From the NCBI GenBank assembly GCA_031422675.1, contig JANPMG010000002.1, positions 1 through 64,000 on the forward strand: a stretch of DNA of 64,000 nucleotides, given 5' to 3'. The position numbers were made by a program, and so were the translations under genes. A model generated the notes under the pieces. It had not been told where the DNA came from and ran no database searches. It saw nothing but the letters and a program-made list of their open reading frames with translations. How positions within the stretch are numbered: the stretch's first letter is position 1; each line of letters starts with the position of its first letter. This DNA is from JAENVU01 sp031422675 (GTDB lineage: Bacteria; Actinomycetota; Acidimicrobiia; IMCC26256; JAENVU01). Shown here one piece after another: positions 9,112-18,659 of this stretch.

Positions 9112-9675
9112 GTGGCGAACGACCCCGTGACCGCGCCGGACCTCGACGCACAACTTCAGGCGCTCGTCGGGCAGCCGATCGGCACGGGCGGCCCGTCGAT
9201 CGCACCGGACCCGGTGAACCAGCCGATGATCCGCCATTGGGCGGCGGCGTTCGAGGATGCCAACCCGATCTACACCGATCCGGAGACTGCCGCCGCGTCC
9301 CGTTTCGGCGAGATCGTGGCGCCGCCGCTGATGCTCCAGACCTGGACCATGGCGAACCCGAAAATCACCGGGATCCGCGAACGCGGTGGCTCGCCGGTGG
9401 AAGGGGAGGGCGCCGAAGTTCTGCGGCTGCTCGACGGCGCTGGGTTCGTCGGCACGCTCGCCACGAACTCCGAGTTCGAACTCGTGCGCTATCTGCGGCT
9501 CGGGGAGCGGGTGTCCGCGACCACGGTGGTGGACTCGATCTCCGCCGAGAAGCGGACTCGGATCGGTCCCGGTCGATTCCTCACCTGGGTCACCACCTAC
9601 GTCGACGACGACGGTGCGGTCGTGGGCGTGCAGACGTTCCGCATCCTGAAGTTCAAGCCCGAGGTCCCCGCGTGA
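9112..9675 (+). CDS. MaoC-like hotdog hydratase (ChsH2 N-terminal-domain-like)
   Basis: 187 residues of the MaoC N-terminal-type hotdog fold: PMIRHWAAAFEDANPIYTD near the start, RFGEIVAPPLMLQTW, and FLTWVTTYVDDDG with QTFRILKF at the end. In Mycobacterium ChsH2 the same fold is fused to a C-terminal DUF35 domain and pairs with ChsH1 to hydrate steroid side-chain enoyl-CoA. Here the DUF35 partner is a separate gene immediately downstream. The GTG at 9112 is preferred; a GTG at 9097 is also possible. First gene of the 9112-11842 cassette. Confidence 0.8.
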   Translation: MANDPVTAPDLDAQLQALVGQPIGTGGPSIAPDPVNQPMIRHWAAAFEDANPIYTDPETAAASRFGEIVAPPLMLQTWTMANPKITGIRERGGSPVEGEGAEVLRLLDGAGFVGTLATNSEFELVRYLRLGERVSATTVVDSISAEKRTRIGPGRFLTWVTTYVDDDGAVVGVQTFRILKFKPEVPA

Positions 9676-9688
9676 GCGACCTCGCCGC

Positions 9689-9740
9689 CGACTTTCGTGC
9701 ACTTTGGGGATTCCTGGCCCCCCAAAGTGCACGAAAGTCG
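9689..9740. repeat. Perfect 21-bp inverted repeat (REP-like element, copy 1)
   Basis: Arms 9689-9709 and 9720-9740 are perfect reverse complements around a 10-base loop; the core of each arm is TTCGTGCACTTTGGGG. It sits between two genes of the ChsH-like cassette, ending one base before the AGGTGGG ribosome-binding site of the DUF35 gene. A related copy lies near 34927-34974. It may be a mobile palindromic unit and could also modulate transcription or RNA stability within the operon. Confidence 0.9.
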
Positions 9741-9754
9741 AGGTGGGTGTCGAC

Positions 9755-10192
9755 GTGAGTATGGGCGAGGCCGCAGAGCTGCCGGAGCGCCTCGCGCCGT
9801 CGATGACGCCCGACACCGCGTTCTTCTGGGACGGTGCGAAGGCGCGTCGGCTCCTCATCCAGCGGTGCCGCGGGTGCGGCCGGTTCCGCCACCCGCCCCG
9901 GCCCATGTGTCCGAACTGCCACGCGCTCGAGTGGGAGGCCGTCGAGGCTTCGGGGCGGGGTTCGGTGTTCAGTTTCGTGATGCCACGTCATCCGCAGTAC
10001 CCCTGGTTCGAGCCGGATTACATCGTGGCGCTGGTGGAACTCGAAGAGGGGGTACGCCTGGTGACCAATCTCGTCGAGGTCGTCCCCGCCGACGTGACCA
10101 TCGGGATGGCGGTCCAGGTCCGGTTCGACGAGTTCGCCGGCGGGCTCGTGCTCCCGATGTTCACGCCCGTGCGCCCAGGCGAGACGCCATGA
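9755..10192 (+). CDS. DUF35 zinc-ribbon/OB-fold protein (ChsH2 C-terminal-domain-like)
   Basis: 145 residues with the four-Cys rubredoxin-like zinc ribbon CRGCGRFRHPPRPMCPNC around residues 40-57, followed by an OB-fold (SFVMPRHPQYPWFEPDY, VALVELEEGVRLVTNLVEV). DUF35 proteins act as obligate partners of thiolase-fold enzymes; the ChsH2 DUF35 domain forms the aldolase complex with Ltp2. GTG at 9755 is chosen because AGGTGGG lies seven bases upstream; ATG at 9761 is an in-frame alternative. It overlaps the next gene by ATGA. Confidence 0.85.
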   Translation: MSMGEAAELPERLAPSMTPDTAFFWDGAKARRLLIQRCRGCGRFRHPPRPMCPNCHALEWEAVEASGRGSVFSFVMPRHPQYPWFEPDYIVALVELEEGVRLVTNLVEVVPADVTIGMAVQVRFDEFAGGLVLPMFTPVRPGETP

Positions 10193-10623
10193 TCCGTCGG
10201 CTCCGCTGGAACGAGATCCGGGTGGGGGACGAGTTGACCCCGCTCGTGATCGACGTGACCGCCACCGTCATCGCCGCGGGCGCGATCGCCACCCGTGACT
10301 TCATGCCCGTGCACCACGACCGGGACTACGCGAACGCGCAGGGTGCGCCCGACATCTTCATGAACATCCTCTCGGACACCGCCTACTGCAGCCGATTCCT
10401 CACCGACTGGGCGGGTCCGGACGCGCGATTGACGCGGCTGGCGATCCGGCTCGGCGTCCCGGTGTTCCCCGGCCACACCCTCACCTACACGGGGACCGTC
10501 AGTGCGGTCTCGCGGACCGACGACGAGGGTCTGGTGGACATCGAGTTCGCGGCCATCGACGATCTGGGTGAGCACGTCAGCGGCACCGCCACTCTGGGCC
10601 TCCCGCTCGGCGGCGCGTCGTGA
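10189..10623 (+). CDS. MaoC family dehydratase (ChsH1-like)
   Basis: A 144-residue single hotdog domain. TRDFMPVHHDRDYANAQGA carries the catalytic Asp/His of the hydratase-2 motif, and the following PDIFMNI resembles ChsH1 of the Mycobacterium igr operon. By analogy it pairs with the 9112 product to hydrate a 2-enoyl-CoA bearing a branched or steroid-like chain, supplying the substrate for the downstream aldolase-like thiolase. Start by ATGA overlap with the DUF35 gene. Confidence 0.85.
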   Translation: MIRRLRWNEIRVGDELTPLVIDVTATVIAAGAIATRDFMPVHHDRDYANAQGAPDIFMNILSDTAYCSRFLTDWAGPDARLTRLAIRLGVPVFPGHTLTYTGTVSAVSRTDDEGLVDIEFAAIDDLGEHVSGTATLGLPLGGAS

Positions 10624-10644
10624 GTGCGTCGTGATTTCCGCAAC

Positions 10645-10677
10645 GAGCCAGCCGTGAGCCAGCCGTGAGCCAGACGT
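10645..10677 (+). repeat. Three tandem 11-bp repeats at the start of the thiolase gene
   Basis: GAGCCAGCCGT at 10645-10655, again at 10656-10666, and GAGCCAGACGT at 10667-10677. Each repeat boundary creates a GTGAG, so three potential GTG starts (10654, 10665, 10676) occur 11 bases apart in three different frames. Only 10676 is in frame with the thiolase-like gene. Confidence 0.85.
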
Positions 10678-11842
10678 GAGTTCATCGCTGCGTGACCGCG
10701 CTGCCATCGTGGGGATCGGCCAGACCGAGTTCTCGAAGGAGTCGGGTCGCACCGAACTCCAGCTCGCGTGCGAGTCGGTGCTCGCGGCGATCACCGACGC
10801 CGGACTGACCCCGGCCGATGTCGACGGGCTCGTGACCTTCACCCTCGACACCAGCGAAGAGATGGAGGTCGCGCGCAACGTCGGAATCCCGAGCCTGTCG
10901 ATGTTCGCCCGGATCCCGTACGGCGGTGGCGCATCGGCCGGGACGGTGATGCAGGCGGCGATGGCCGTGGCCACCGGGGTGGCCGACGTCGTGGTGTGTT
11001 ACCGGGCGTTCAACGAGCGCTCCGGCATGCGTTTCGGCAACATCGGCGGCGCGATCACGGCGATGCCTCTGTGGCTGTCCTGGTACGCGCCCTACGGCCT
11101 GCTCACACCGGCTTCGTGGGTCGCGCTCCACGCGCAGCGCTACATGCACGAGTTCGGGGCCACCAACGAAGACTTCGGCCGGATCGCCGTGGTGGATCGG
11201 CTGCATGCGGCCACGAACCCGGACGCCTGGTTCTACGACCGGCCGATCACCATCGAAGATCATCAGGCTTCGCGTTGGATCATCGAACCGGTGCTCCGGC
11301 TGCTCGACTGTTGCCAGGAGACCGACGGCGGAGTGGCGCTCGTGGTCACTTCGGCCGAACGGGCGCGTGACCTGCCGCACCCGCCGGCGCTCATCACCGC
11401 CGCGGCGCAGGGTGCCACCTTCGACGGCGAAATGATGACGAGCTACTACCGCGACGAGCTCACCGGACTCCCTGAGATGGGCGTGGTCGCCGATCGACTC
11501 TGGGCGATGTCGGGCCTGACGCCGGCAGACATCAGCACCGCGTTTCTCTACGACCACTTCACGCCGTTCGTCCTCATGCAGCTCGAGGAGCTCGGCTTTT
11601 GCGGTCCCGGTGAGGCGAAGGACTTCGCTACCGTCGAGCGACTCTCCATCGGCGGCTCGTTGCCGATCAACACCAGCGGCGGTCTTCTCGGTGAGGCGTA
11701 CATCCACGGGATGAACGGGATCACCGAAGCGGTCCGTCAGCTTCGCGGCACGTCCGCCAATCAGGTGGACCGGGTCGAGCATGTCCTCGTGACCGCGGGC
11801 ACCGGCGTGCCCACCAGCGGATTGATCCTCGGCGCACCGTGA
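10676..11842 (+). CDS. Thiolase-fold lipid-transfer protein / retro-aldolase (Ltp2-like)
   Basis: 388 residues of thiolase fold. The N-terminal AAIVGIGQTEFSK is standard for SCP-x/Ltp thiolases. The position of the nucleophilic Cys of true thiolases is occupied by PYGGGASAGTVMQAAMA, with no Cys, as in Ltp2-type enzymes that cleave by retro-aldol chemistry rather than thiolysis. Later motifs include LLDCCQETDGGVALVV, YDHFTPFVLMQLEELGFC and NTSGGLLGEAYIHGMNG. Next to a DUF35 gene and ChsH-like hydratases this suggests a side-chain-removing aldolase complex for steroid or branched acyl-CoA. Start GTG 10676. Confidence 0.88.
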   Translation: MSSSLRDRAAIVGIGQTEFSKESGRTELQLACESVLAAITDAGLTPADVDGLVTFTLDTSEEMEVARNVGIPSLSMFARIPYGGGASAGTVMQAAMAVATGVADVVVCYRAFNERSGMRFGNIGGAITAMPLWLSWYAPYGLLTPASWVALHAQRYMHEFGATNEDFGRIAVVDRLHAATNPDAWFYDRPITIEDHQASRWIIEPVLRLLDCCQETDGGVALVVTSAERARDLPHPPALITAAAQGATFDGEMMTSYYRDELTGLPEMGVVADRLWAMSGLTPADISTAFLYDHFTPFVLMQLEELGFCGPGEAKDFATVERLSIGGSLPINTSGGLLGEAYIHGMNGITEAVRQLRGTSANQVDRVEHVLVTAGTGVPTSGLILGAP

Positions 11843-11863
11843 TATCGGGGCCCGCCGAGGATC
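11824..11863. terminator. Bidirectional hairpin between convergent genes
   Basis: GATCCTCGGCG (11824-11834) pairs perfectly with CGCCGAGGATC (11853-11863), with an 18-base loop containing the thiolase stop codon. It lies exactly between the plus-strand thiolase gene and the minus-strand RTX gene stop at 11873, so it can end both transcripts. There is no long T run, so efficiency is uncertain. Confidence 0.55.
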
Positions 11864-11872
11864 ACCGCCGGT

Positions 11873-13246
11873 TCAGTACAGGATCGCGCAGCTGCTCATG
11901 CGGATCTCGCCGCTGGTGCACTTGTCGGCACCGTCACCGCCACGGATGGAGTCGTCCCCGAGGCCACCGTCGATGATGTCGATCGCCGCGTCGCCGTACA
12001 GGTCGTCGTTCCCTGCTCCGCCGTCGATGGTGTCGGCTCCGCCACCGCCGTAGACGACATCGTTCCCGTCACCACCGCAGAGGAAGTCGCCCTTCCCGAG
12101 GCCCGAGATGATGTCGTTCCCGGCGAGGCCGTGGATCACGTCGATACCCGCCGTGCCGGTGATCGTGTCGTTGCCACCGGTTCCCACCTTGGTCGGGGTG
12201 CGACCCAGGCACGTCGGGACCGTCACCAGGTACGCGCACGAACGCGACGTGACGTTGCCGGCGCGGTCGAATCCGGTCAGCGTCGCCGATCGCAGACCCG
12301 CGATCGACGTATCGGCCGGAGCACCCACGGTGGCGGTGTTCACGCCCGAGAGTGCGTCGGCGACGGTTCCGCTGATGGTCGCGTTCGGATCGCCGAGGGT
12401 GAATGTTGGGCTCGTGTTGCAGGTCACCGTCGGTGCGGTGGCGTCGCGCTTGATCGTCGCGGATCCGGTTCCCGGACCTCCGAATCCGGCCGAGACGGCG
12501 GTGCAGGTCTGGGTGTATCCGGGAGTATCGGATGTCACGGTGACCGGATCGCAGCCGGTGGCGGAGACGATGGCCGATTCCGGGTCCACCACGGACCAGC
12601 TGATGCCGACGTTGGACCGGTACCAACCGTTGTTGCCGATCGTGCCGGTGACCGTCGGGGTGACGACGGGCGCGGTGTAGTCGCGCCCGGCAGGTCGCCA
12701 GAGGAACACGCCGCGAATGGAGCTGGCAGCGTCGGCGTCCGGACCCAGGCCGATGCTGCCACTCGAGGTCGTACCGGTGCCGGCCGTGGAGTACCCCGCG
12801 CCCGCACCGATCGGCTGACCGGTTCCGGCATCGGTCGACGCCGTCCAGCCGCCGGTCCATTCGCTGTAGAAGTACGTCAACGATGTGTAGGTCGTCCAAC
12901 GCATCACACCGAGAAAGCCGGCCGCGCCGAAGAATCCATCGATGCCGTCGACGGAGTCCGCCGTGGCGAGGCCCGGTGCGTAGGGCAACATGAGGTCTCG
13001 GACCTGGGGTGCGGTCGCCCACGTCCAGCCGGTGAGATCGCGGCCGCCGACGCTGCCCGAACACGCAGTGACACCGTCGGTCGGACAGACGGAGGCCACC
13101 TGTGACCAGGAGAGGCCCGTGGTCGTGTACAGCTCGCGCCACTCCCGGCCGTTCTCGGTGGGCGCAGCGCTCGCACTGGGTACCGCGACGGCACCCAGTG
13201 ACCCGAGCAGTGCGATGACCCCGATGAGCGCGCGCGATCGCCGCAT
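11873..13246 (-). CDS. Secreted protein with C-terminal RTX calcium-binding repeats
   Basis: 457 residues. A Sec signal peptide (MRRSRALIGVIALLGSLGAVAVPSASA) is followed by a domain of about 170 residues of the secreted GFxGxxxxxxWT type (uncertain family), an Ig-like region (TVTGTIGNNGWYRSNVGISW; adhesin-like), and a C-terminal tail of at least six GGxGxDxxx nonapeptide repeats (GLAGNDIISG to GGDGADKC) that would fold as a calcium beta-roll. GGGGGA about seven bases upstream supports the ATG at 13246; the open frame extends far upstream but only as antisense of the response regulator gene. Likely a cell-surface or released protein. No type I export genes are nearby. Confidence 0.8.
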   Translation of the reverse strand: MRRSRALIGVIALLGSLGAVAVPSASAAPTENGREWRELYTTTGLSWSQVASVCPTDGVTACSGSVGGRDLTGWTWATAPQVRDLMLPYAPGLATADSVDGIDGFFGAAGFLGVMRWTTYTSLTYFYSEWTGGWTASTDAGTGQPIGAGAGYSTAGTGTTSSGSIGLGPDADAASSIRGVFLWRPAGRDYTAPVVTPTVTGTIGNNGWYRSNVGISWSVVDPESAIVSATGCDPVTVTSDTPGYTQTCTAVSAGFGGPGTGSATIKRDATAPTVTCNTSPTFTLGDPNATISGTVADALSGVNTATVGAPADTSIAGLRSATLTGFDRAGNVTSRSCAYLVTVPTCLGRTPTKVGTGGNDTITGTAGIDVIHGLAGNDIISGLGKGDFLCGGDGNDVVYGGGGADTIDGGAGNDDLYGDAAIDIIDGGLGDDSIRGGDGADKCTSGEIRMSSCAILY

Positions 13247-13409
13247 AGCAAATCCCCCAATGCCGTTGCGGGCCGACGGTGGGCCCGGTCCCTTGATTAT
13301 CGGCCCGCCTGGGTCGATGGACCACTGGACATTGGTCGTAGTACCCGGCTCGAGGTTGGGACGAATACCTTCTTTGCCGGGCACCCGGCAACGAAACGTG
13401 GCGGGTCGA

Positions 13410-14048
13410 TCACGTACGGTGGTCACGCGCCCAGAGCGCAGCCTGGGTCCGGTCGGCCACGCCGAGAGCGGTGAAGATCGACGTGAGGTGGGCCTTGACT
13501 GTGCGCTCCCGGATGCCGAGCCGGGTGGCGATCTGCTTGTTGGCCAGCCCGAGCGCAACGAGGTCGAGCACCTCGGCCTCGCGGGTCGTGAGCTTGGGAG
13601 TCCGGCGGTGCGATCGCTCGGCATCGAGCAGTGCTCGCGCCGCGAGCGGATCCAGCGGTGCCTCTCCGGCATGGGCCGATCGGATGGCAGCGATCACCTC
13701 TTCCGGGGTGGCGTGCTTGAGTAGGTATCCGCTCGCGCCCGCGTGCAGCGCCGCGAGCACCGTCTTCTGTTCGGCGAAGGACGTGAGCGCGATGACGTGC
13801 ACCCGCAGATCGAGCTCGGCGGCGCGGTCGCACACCTGCCGGGTGGCCTCGATGCCGCCGATGCCCGGCATCGAGAGATCCATGAGCATGACGTCCGGTC
13901 GGTGCAGCTCGAGCAGGTCGACGGCCGCTTCGCCGGTGCCCACTGCGGCGATCAGCTCCATGTCGGCGACGTTGGCCACAACCTGTTCGAGGCCACGTCG
14001 GACCACCTCGTGATCGTCGACCACCACGATCCGCAGCGGTTCGGTCAT
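13410..14048 (-). CDS. NarL/FixJ-family response regulator
   Basis: 212 residues: receiver domain (acidic pair DD at 11-12, phospho-acceptor Asp57 in MLMDLSMPG, conserved Lys in GYLLKHATPEE) and a C-terminal LuxR-type helix-turn-helix (LTTREAEVLDLVALGLANKQIATRLGIRERTVKAHLTSIF). It overlaps the histidine kinase stop by ATGA, so kinase and regulator are coupled. Regulated genes are unknown; the RTX secreted protein lies 163 bases downstream on the same strand and is a candidate target. Confidence 0.95.
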   Translation of the reverse strand: MTEPLRIVVVDDHEVVRRGLEQVVANVADMELIAAVGTGEAAVDLLELHRPDVMLMDLSMPGIGGIEATRQVCDRAAELDLRVHVIALTSFAEQKTVLAALHAGASGYLLKHATPEEVIAAIRSAHAGEAPLDPLAARALLDAERSHRRTPKLTTREAEVLDLVALGLANKQIATRLGIRERTVKAHLTSIFTALGVADRTQAALWARDHRT

Positions 14049-15370
14049 GTATGTGGGACCTCGATGTCAAGAGTGGTGCCGGTGCCGGGAACGGACGCGA
14101 ACCTGAATGTACCGCCCGCTTCGGCGACCAGATCGCGAATGCCTCGCAACCCGAAATGGCCGCTCGCCGGTGCGGTCAGGACCGCTGCGGGATCACAACC
14201 GACGCCGTCATCGGTGACCCGGAGCTGAAGCCGGCCGTCGGTGTTCATCAGCGACACCCGAGCGCGGCTCGCTCGGGCGTGGGTGGTGATGTTCCGGACC
14301 GCTTCCTGCGCGGCGCGAAAAATGAGCGCGGCCAAGGTCTTTGGCACCGGCCCGTCGAGTCCGAGGACCTCGATTGAAGCATCGACCCCGCCGGTGCGCA
14401 GCCGCGCCACGAGATCGGTCAGCGCGGCGACGAGTCCCTCCTCGAAGAGGTTCGGTGGGTAGATCTCCACGAGCAGCGATCGGAGGGCCTGCACGCTATC
14501 TCGGAGTTCGTGCTCGGTGCGCGACAACAGCTGCTCGACATCGCCGTCGATGCCGGGCCGGCGCGCGATCCCCCCGAGCGTGAACGCCGCGCCGGCGAGA
14601 CCCTGCACCACCCCGTCGTGGAGATCGGCGGCCACTCGGCGCCGCTCCACCGTTGCCGCCTCGAGCGCCTGATGCAGTACCCGTTCGCTCTCACGTTGCC
14701 GGCGCTGCAGCCGCCGGGCGAGCGACCACGCCAATGGAATCTGAACGAGCTGGAGCACGATGAGCGCACCGATCGTCCACGGTGCCGAGTTGCGCCAGAA
14801 GCGCGAGCCGGCCGACGAGACGGTGTCGTAGGCGAAGTACGCCTCGAACAAGAGCCGCGCCCCGGGAAACGGACGGAGCGGCGTGTAGACCTCGAGCAAC
14901 TTTCGGTCTCGGCGCTCGAACTGGTTCTCCGGGCTGGAGAGATCGCTGACGCCGGCGACCACCCGGCGCTCCGATCGGACGACATCGATCTCCTCGCCAT
15001 CGAGCTCGAACTGCCGGCCGATCAGCCGGTCTTCGTCGGAGTACACGATCGTGCCGTCGGCGGACCAGATCTTGATCCGGACGACCGATCGGTCGAGCAC
15101 CGAACGCCTCACGACGTCGTCGAGCCGACGGCGCGCAGTGGGGTCGCCGAGTAGGAGCGCCGGTGTGACGTATGCGGCGACCACCTGGGCGCGCAAGAGA
15201 GTGGTGGCACGCGCGGCATCGATGGCGGACCGTTGACCGGCGTTCCGGCTCGCGAACTGGGTGGCCACACCCACCACGATCATTGCGATGAGTCCAGCGA
15301 TGCTGAACTGCACGACCGAGCGCAGAACGAGGCCGTCTCCACGGGGACGCGAGGCGGCGGCGGTGTTCAC
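14045..15370 (-). CDS. Membrane sensor histidine kinase (HisKA_3 type)
   Basis: 441 residues. An N-terminal transmembrane helix (about 17-38), an extracytoplasmic sensor of roughly 140 residues, a second helix (about 180-200), then the dimerisation/phosphoacceptor motif RRRVAADLHDGVVQG (His-Asp) and a HATPase_c domain ending GHFGLRGIRDLVAEAGGTF and GTGTTLDIEVPHT. GTG start at 15370. Paired with the NarL-type regulator downstream. The ligand is not recognisable. Confidence 0.93.
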   Translation of the reverse strand: MNTAAASRPRGDGLVLRSVVQFSIAGLIAMIVVGVATQFASRNAGQRSAIDAARATTLLRAQVVAAYVTPALLLGDPTARRRLDDVVRRSVLDRSVVRIKIWSADGTIVYSDEDRLIGRQFELDGEEIDVVRSERRVVAGVSDLSSPENQFERRDRKLLEVYTPLRPFPGARLLFEAYFAYDTVSSAGSRFWRNSAPWTIGALIVLQLVQIPLAWSLARRLQRRQRESERVLHQALEAATVERRRVAADLHDGVVQGLAGAAFTLGGIARRPGIDGDVEQLLSRTEHELRDSVQALRSLLVEIYPPNLFEEGLVAALTDLVARLRTGGVDASIEVLGLDGPVPKTLAALIFRAAQEAVRNITTHARASRARVSLMNTDGRLQLRVTDDGVGCDPAAVLTAPASGHFGLRGIRDLVAEAGGTFRFASVPGTGTTLDIEVPHT

Positions 15371-15393
15371 CGGCGGAGGCTACCGACCGTCCT

Positions 15394-16635
15394 TCACCCG
15401 GTGGTGACGGGGAGGGCGCTGAGCTGGCGGGTCACGAAGCTGGGGCGCCACTGCGGCGTTGGGTCCGCCGAGCGGAGGTGAGGGAACCGGCGCAGGACCG
15501 CGGGGATCACCACCTGCGCTTCGAGGCGCCCGAGCGCGGCCCCCACACAGAAGTGCAGGCCCTTTCCGAATGCGACATGACGGCTGTTGTTGCGGTGCAG
15601 GTCGAAATGATCGGGATCGGTGAAGACCTCCGGATCGCGATTGGCGGAGCCGAGGAGCAGCCGCACCATGGTGCCGGGTTCGAGGGTGACGCCGTGGCAC
15701 TCGACCCGTTCGTGGGGCCACCGCCCACCACCGGACGCCACCTGGAGGGGTCCCATGAACCGCAGGGTCTCCTCGACGACCGCCGGCGCCGCGTTCGGGT
15801 TGTCGCGCACTTCGGCGGCGACGTCGGCGCGTTCCAGCAGCAGGTGGAGTGCCGTCGATATCAGGCTCATCGTGGTCTCGTGACCGGCGATGAGCAGCAG
15901 GATGATCAACGCCATGAGTTCGTCGCTGGTCAGCTGCTGCCCGTCCGCCTCCGCCGCGATGAGGGCGGAAATGAGATCGTCGCCGGGGTCGCGGCGGCGC
16001 CGCTCCACCAGGGCGCCGGCGTATTCGAGGAACGCGTCGGCCGCTCGGCCCGCAGCCGGGAGCGCCTCGACGTCGATGGGGATGTCGTCGAAGGCGGTGA
16101 GGTCGAGGGTCCAGTCCCGCAGCTGGTCGCGGTCGGTGTCGGGGACGGCGAGGAGTTCGGTGATGGCCATGATCGGGAACGGTTCGGCGATCTCGTGCAC
16201 GACGTCGAAGCTCGGTGCGGTCGCCAGTTGATCCAGGAGCGCGTCGATCATGTGGGTGAGGCGGGGGCGCAAGGCTTCGACGCGGCGAGGTGTGAACGCT
16301 TGTGAGACCAGGGCCCGGATCCGGGTGTGCTGTGGCGGGTCGACGAACAGCAAGAGGTTCTCGGAGAGCATCCGAACCGAAGGTGGGGCGACCGTGGCGA
16401 ACGCATCGCGCCACGCCGGCGGGGTCGCAACGCCGAATCGGTCGTCGCGCAGGAGCGCATCCACATCGGCGTGGCGCGAGATCACGTATCCCACGTCCGG
16501 GTGATGGTGGACGGGCGCCTGTATCCGGAGCGCTCGATACCAGGGGATCGGGTCGTGGCGGAACGCAGGGTCGCGCGGATTCCAGTCCCTCGGATCCAGG
16601 TTCGTGTGCGGGCCGGTGCTCTCCGATCGGGGCAC
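15394..16635 (-). CDS. Cytochrome P450
   Basis: 413 residues. The I-helix LLIAGHETTMSLI carries the proton-delivery AGxET motif, ETLRFMGPLQ is the ExxR region, and FGKGLHFCVGAALGRLEA holds the heme-ligating Cys near residue 360. It is a soluble bacterial class I enzyme that needs ferredoxin and reductase, none of which are encoded nearby. The GTG at 16635 overlaps the preceding stop as TAGTG; the much longer open frame upstream is antisense of the acyl-CoA dehydrogenase. The context of acyl-CoA and steroid-like enzymes suggests a hydrophobic substrate, but no CYP family can be assigned here. Confidence 0.95.
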   Translation of the reverse strand: MPRSESTGPHTNLDPRDWNPRDPAFRHDPIPWYRALRIQAPVHHHPDVGYVISRHADVDALLRDDRFGVATPPAWRDAFATVAPPSVRMLSENLLLFVDPPQHTRIRALVSQAFTPRRVEALRPRLTHMIDALLDQLATAPSFDVVHEIAEPFPIMAITELLAVPDTDRDQLRDWTLDLTAFDDIPIDVEALPAAGRAADAFLEYAGALVERRRRDPGDDLISALIAAEADGQQLTSDELMALIILLLIAGHETTMSLISTALHLLLERADVAAEVRDNPNAAPAVVEETLRFMGPLQVASGGGRWPHERVECHGVTLEPGTMVRLLLGSANRDPEVFTDPDHFDLHRNNSRHVAFGKGLHFCVGAALGRLEAQVVIPAVLRRFPHLRSADPTPQWRPSFVTRQLSALPVTTG

Positions 16636-17213
16636 TACGACGTCATGCCGCCGAGGCCGACGAGACCGCGCGCGAGTTCGATCTCGCCCATGTGGCGGAG
16701 GCCGTGCTGATAGAGCCAACACTCGAAGCCGTCGAGCACGGTGATTCCCTCGGGCCCGGCGCACCGGGCGCTGTAGGTGGAGGCCACCTGCGGCGGGTAG
16801 GGCGGTGCAATGAGAACGCGAGAGAGGTCGTTCGGATCCATGGTGGCGAGATGACCCTCGGTCCGGTCGAACACTGCTCGCTGGTACTCCTTGAACGCCT
16901 CGTAATCGCCGATCCGCTGGTGAATCATCTCCTCCACACTGCGGTGCTTCCCGTGGTCGTCGATCGTCATCGCGACGCGCGCTTGCCACTCGTCGTTCCA
17001 GATCGGCGGAATACCGGTGATCATCATGAAGGACGCGTCCTGCATGTTCGTGTAGTGGAACAACGAGAACGCGATCGGGAGCACGCCGTCGCGCTCGAAA
17101 TGGTTCACGTGGTCGAGGTCCATGCTCTCGACGGCTTGGTAGTACAGCGAGTGCATCGTCGCCATCCGGCGCTGCAACGAGTCGAGCAGGACATCGCCGA
17201 TCACAGGGCTCAT
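16635..17213 (-). CDS. Uncharacterised protein, possibly DinB-superfamily
   Basis: 192 residues, helix-rich with scattered His (MHSLYYQAVESMDLDHVNHFERDG, HGKHRSVEEMIHQRIGDYEAFKEYQRAV, GLRHMGEIELARG). The pattern of an early His and a late HxxHxGE-like His resembles the DinB/YfiT four-helix fold, but I cannot confirm it. The ATG at 17213 has GGAGG five bases upstream and is preferred to the longer frame to 17267. It is translationally coupled (TAGTG) to the cytochrome P450, so the two probably serve one pathway. Confidence 0.65.
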   Translation of the reverse strand: MSPVIGDVLLDSLQRRMATMHSLYYQAVESMDLDHVNHFERDGVLPIAFSLFHYTNMQDASFMMITGIPPIWNDEWQARVAMTIDDHGKHRSVEEMIHQRIGDYEAFKEYQRAVFDRTEGHLATMDPNDLSRVLIAPPYPPQVASTYSARCAGPEGITVLDGFECWLYQHGLRHMGEIELARGLVGLGGMTS

Positions 17214-17340
17214 GAGATCCTCCACCACGCCAATATCGCCGTTCGTGATGCGCACGGTAGGGCGCATCGACCGCTGCCGTCATCCTCGACTCCGGTAGGG
17301 CAGACTCACCCAGCAGTCCCCTGGCGAACGGAGCACTCTC

Positions 17341-18657
<1,317 letters not shown>

Positions 18658-18659
18658 TC

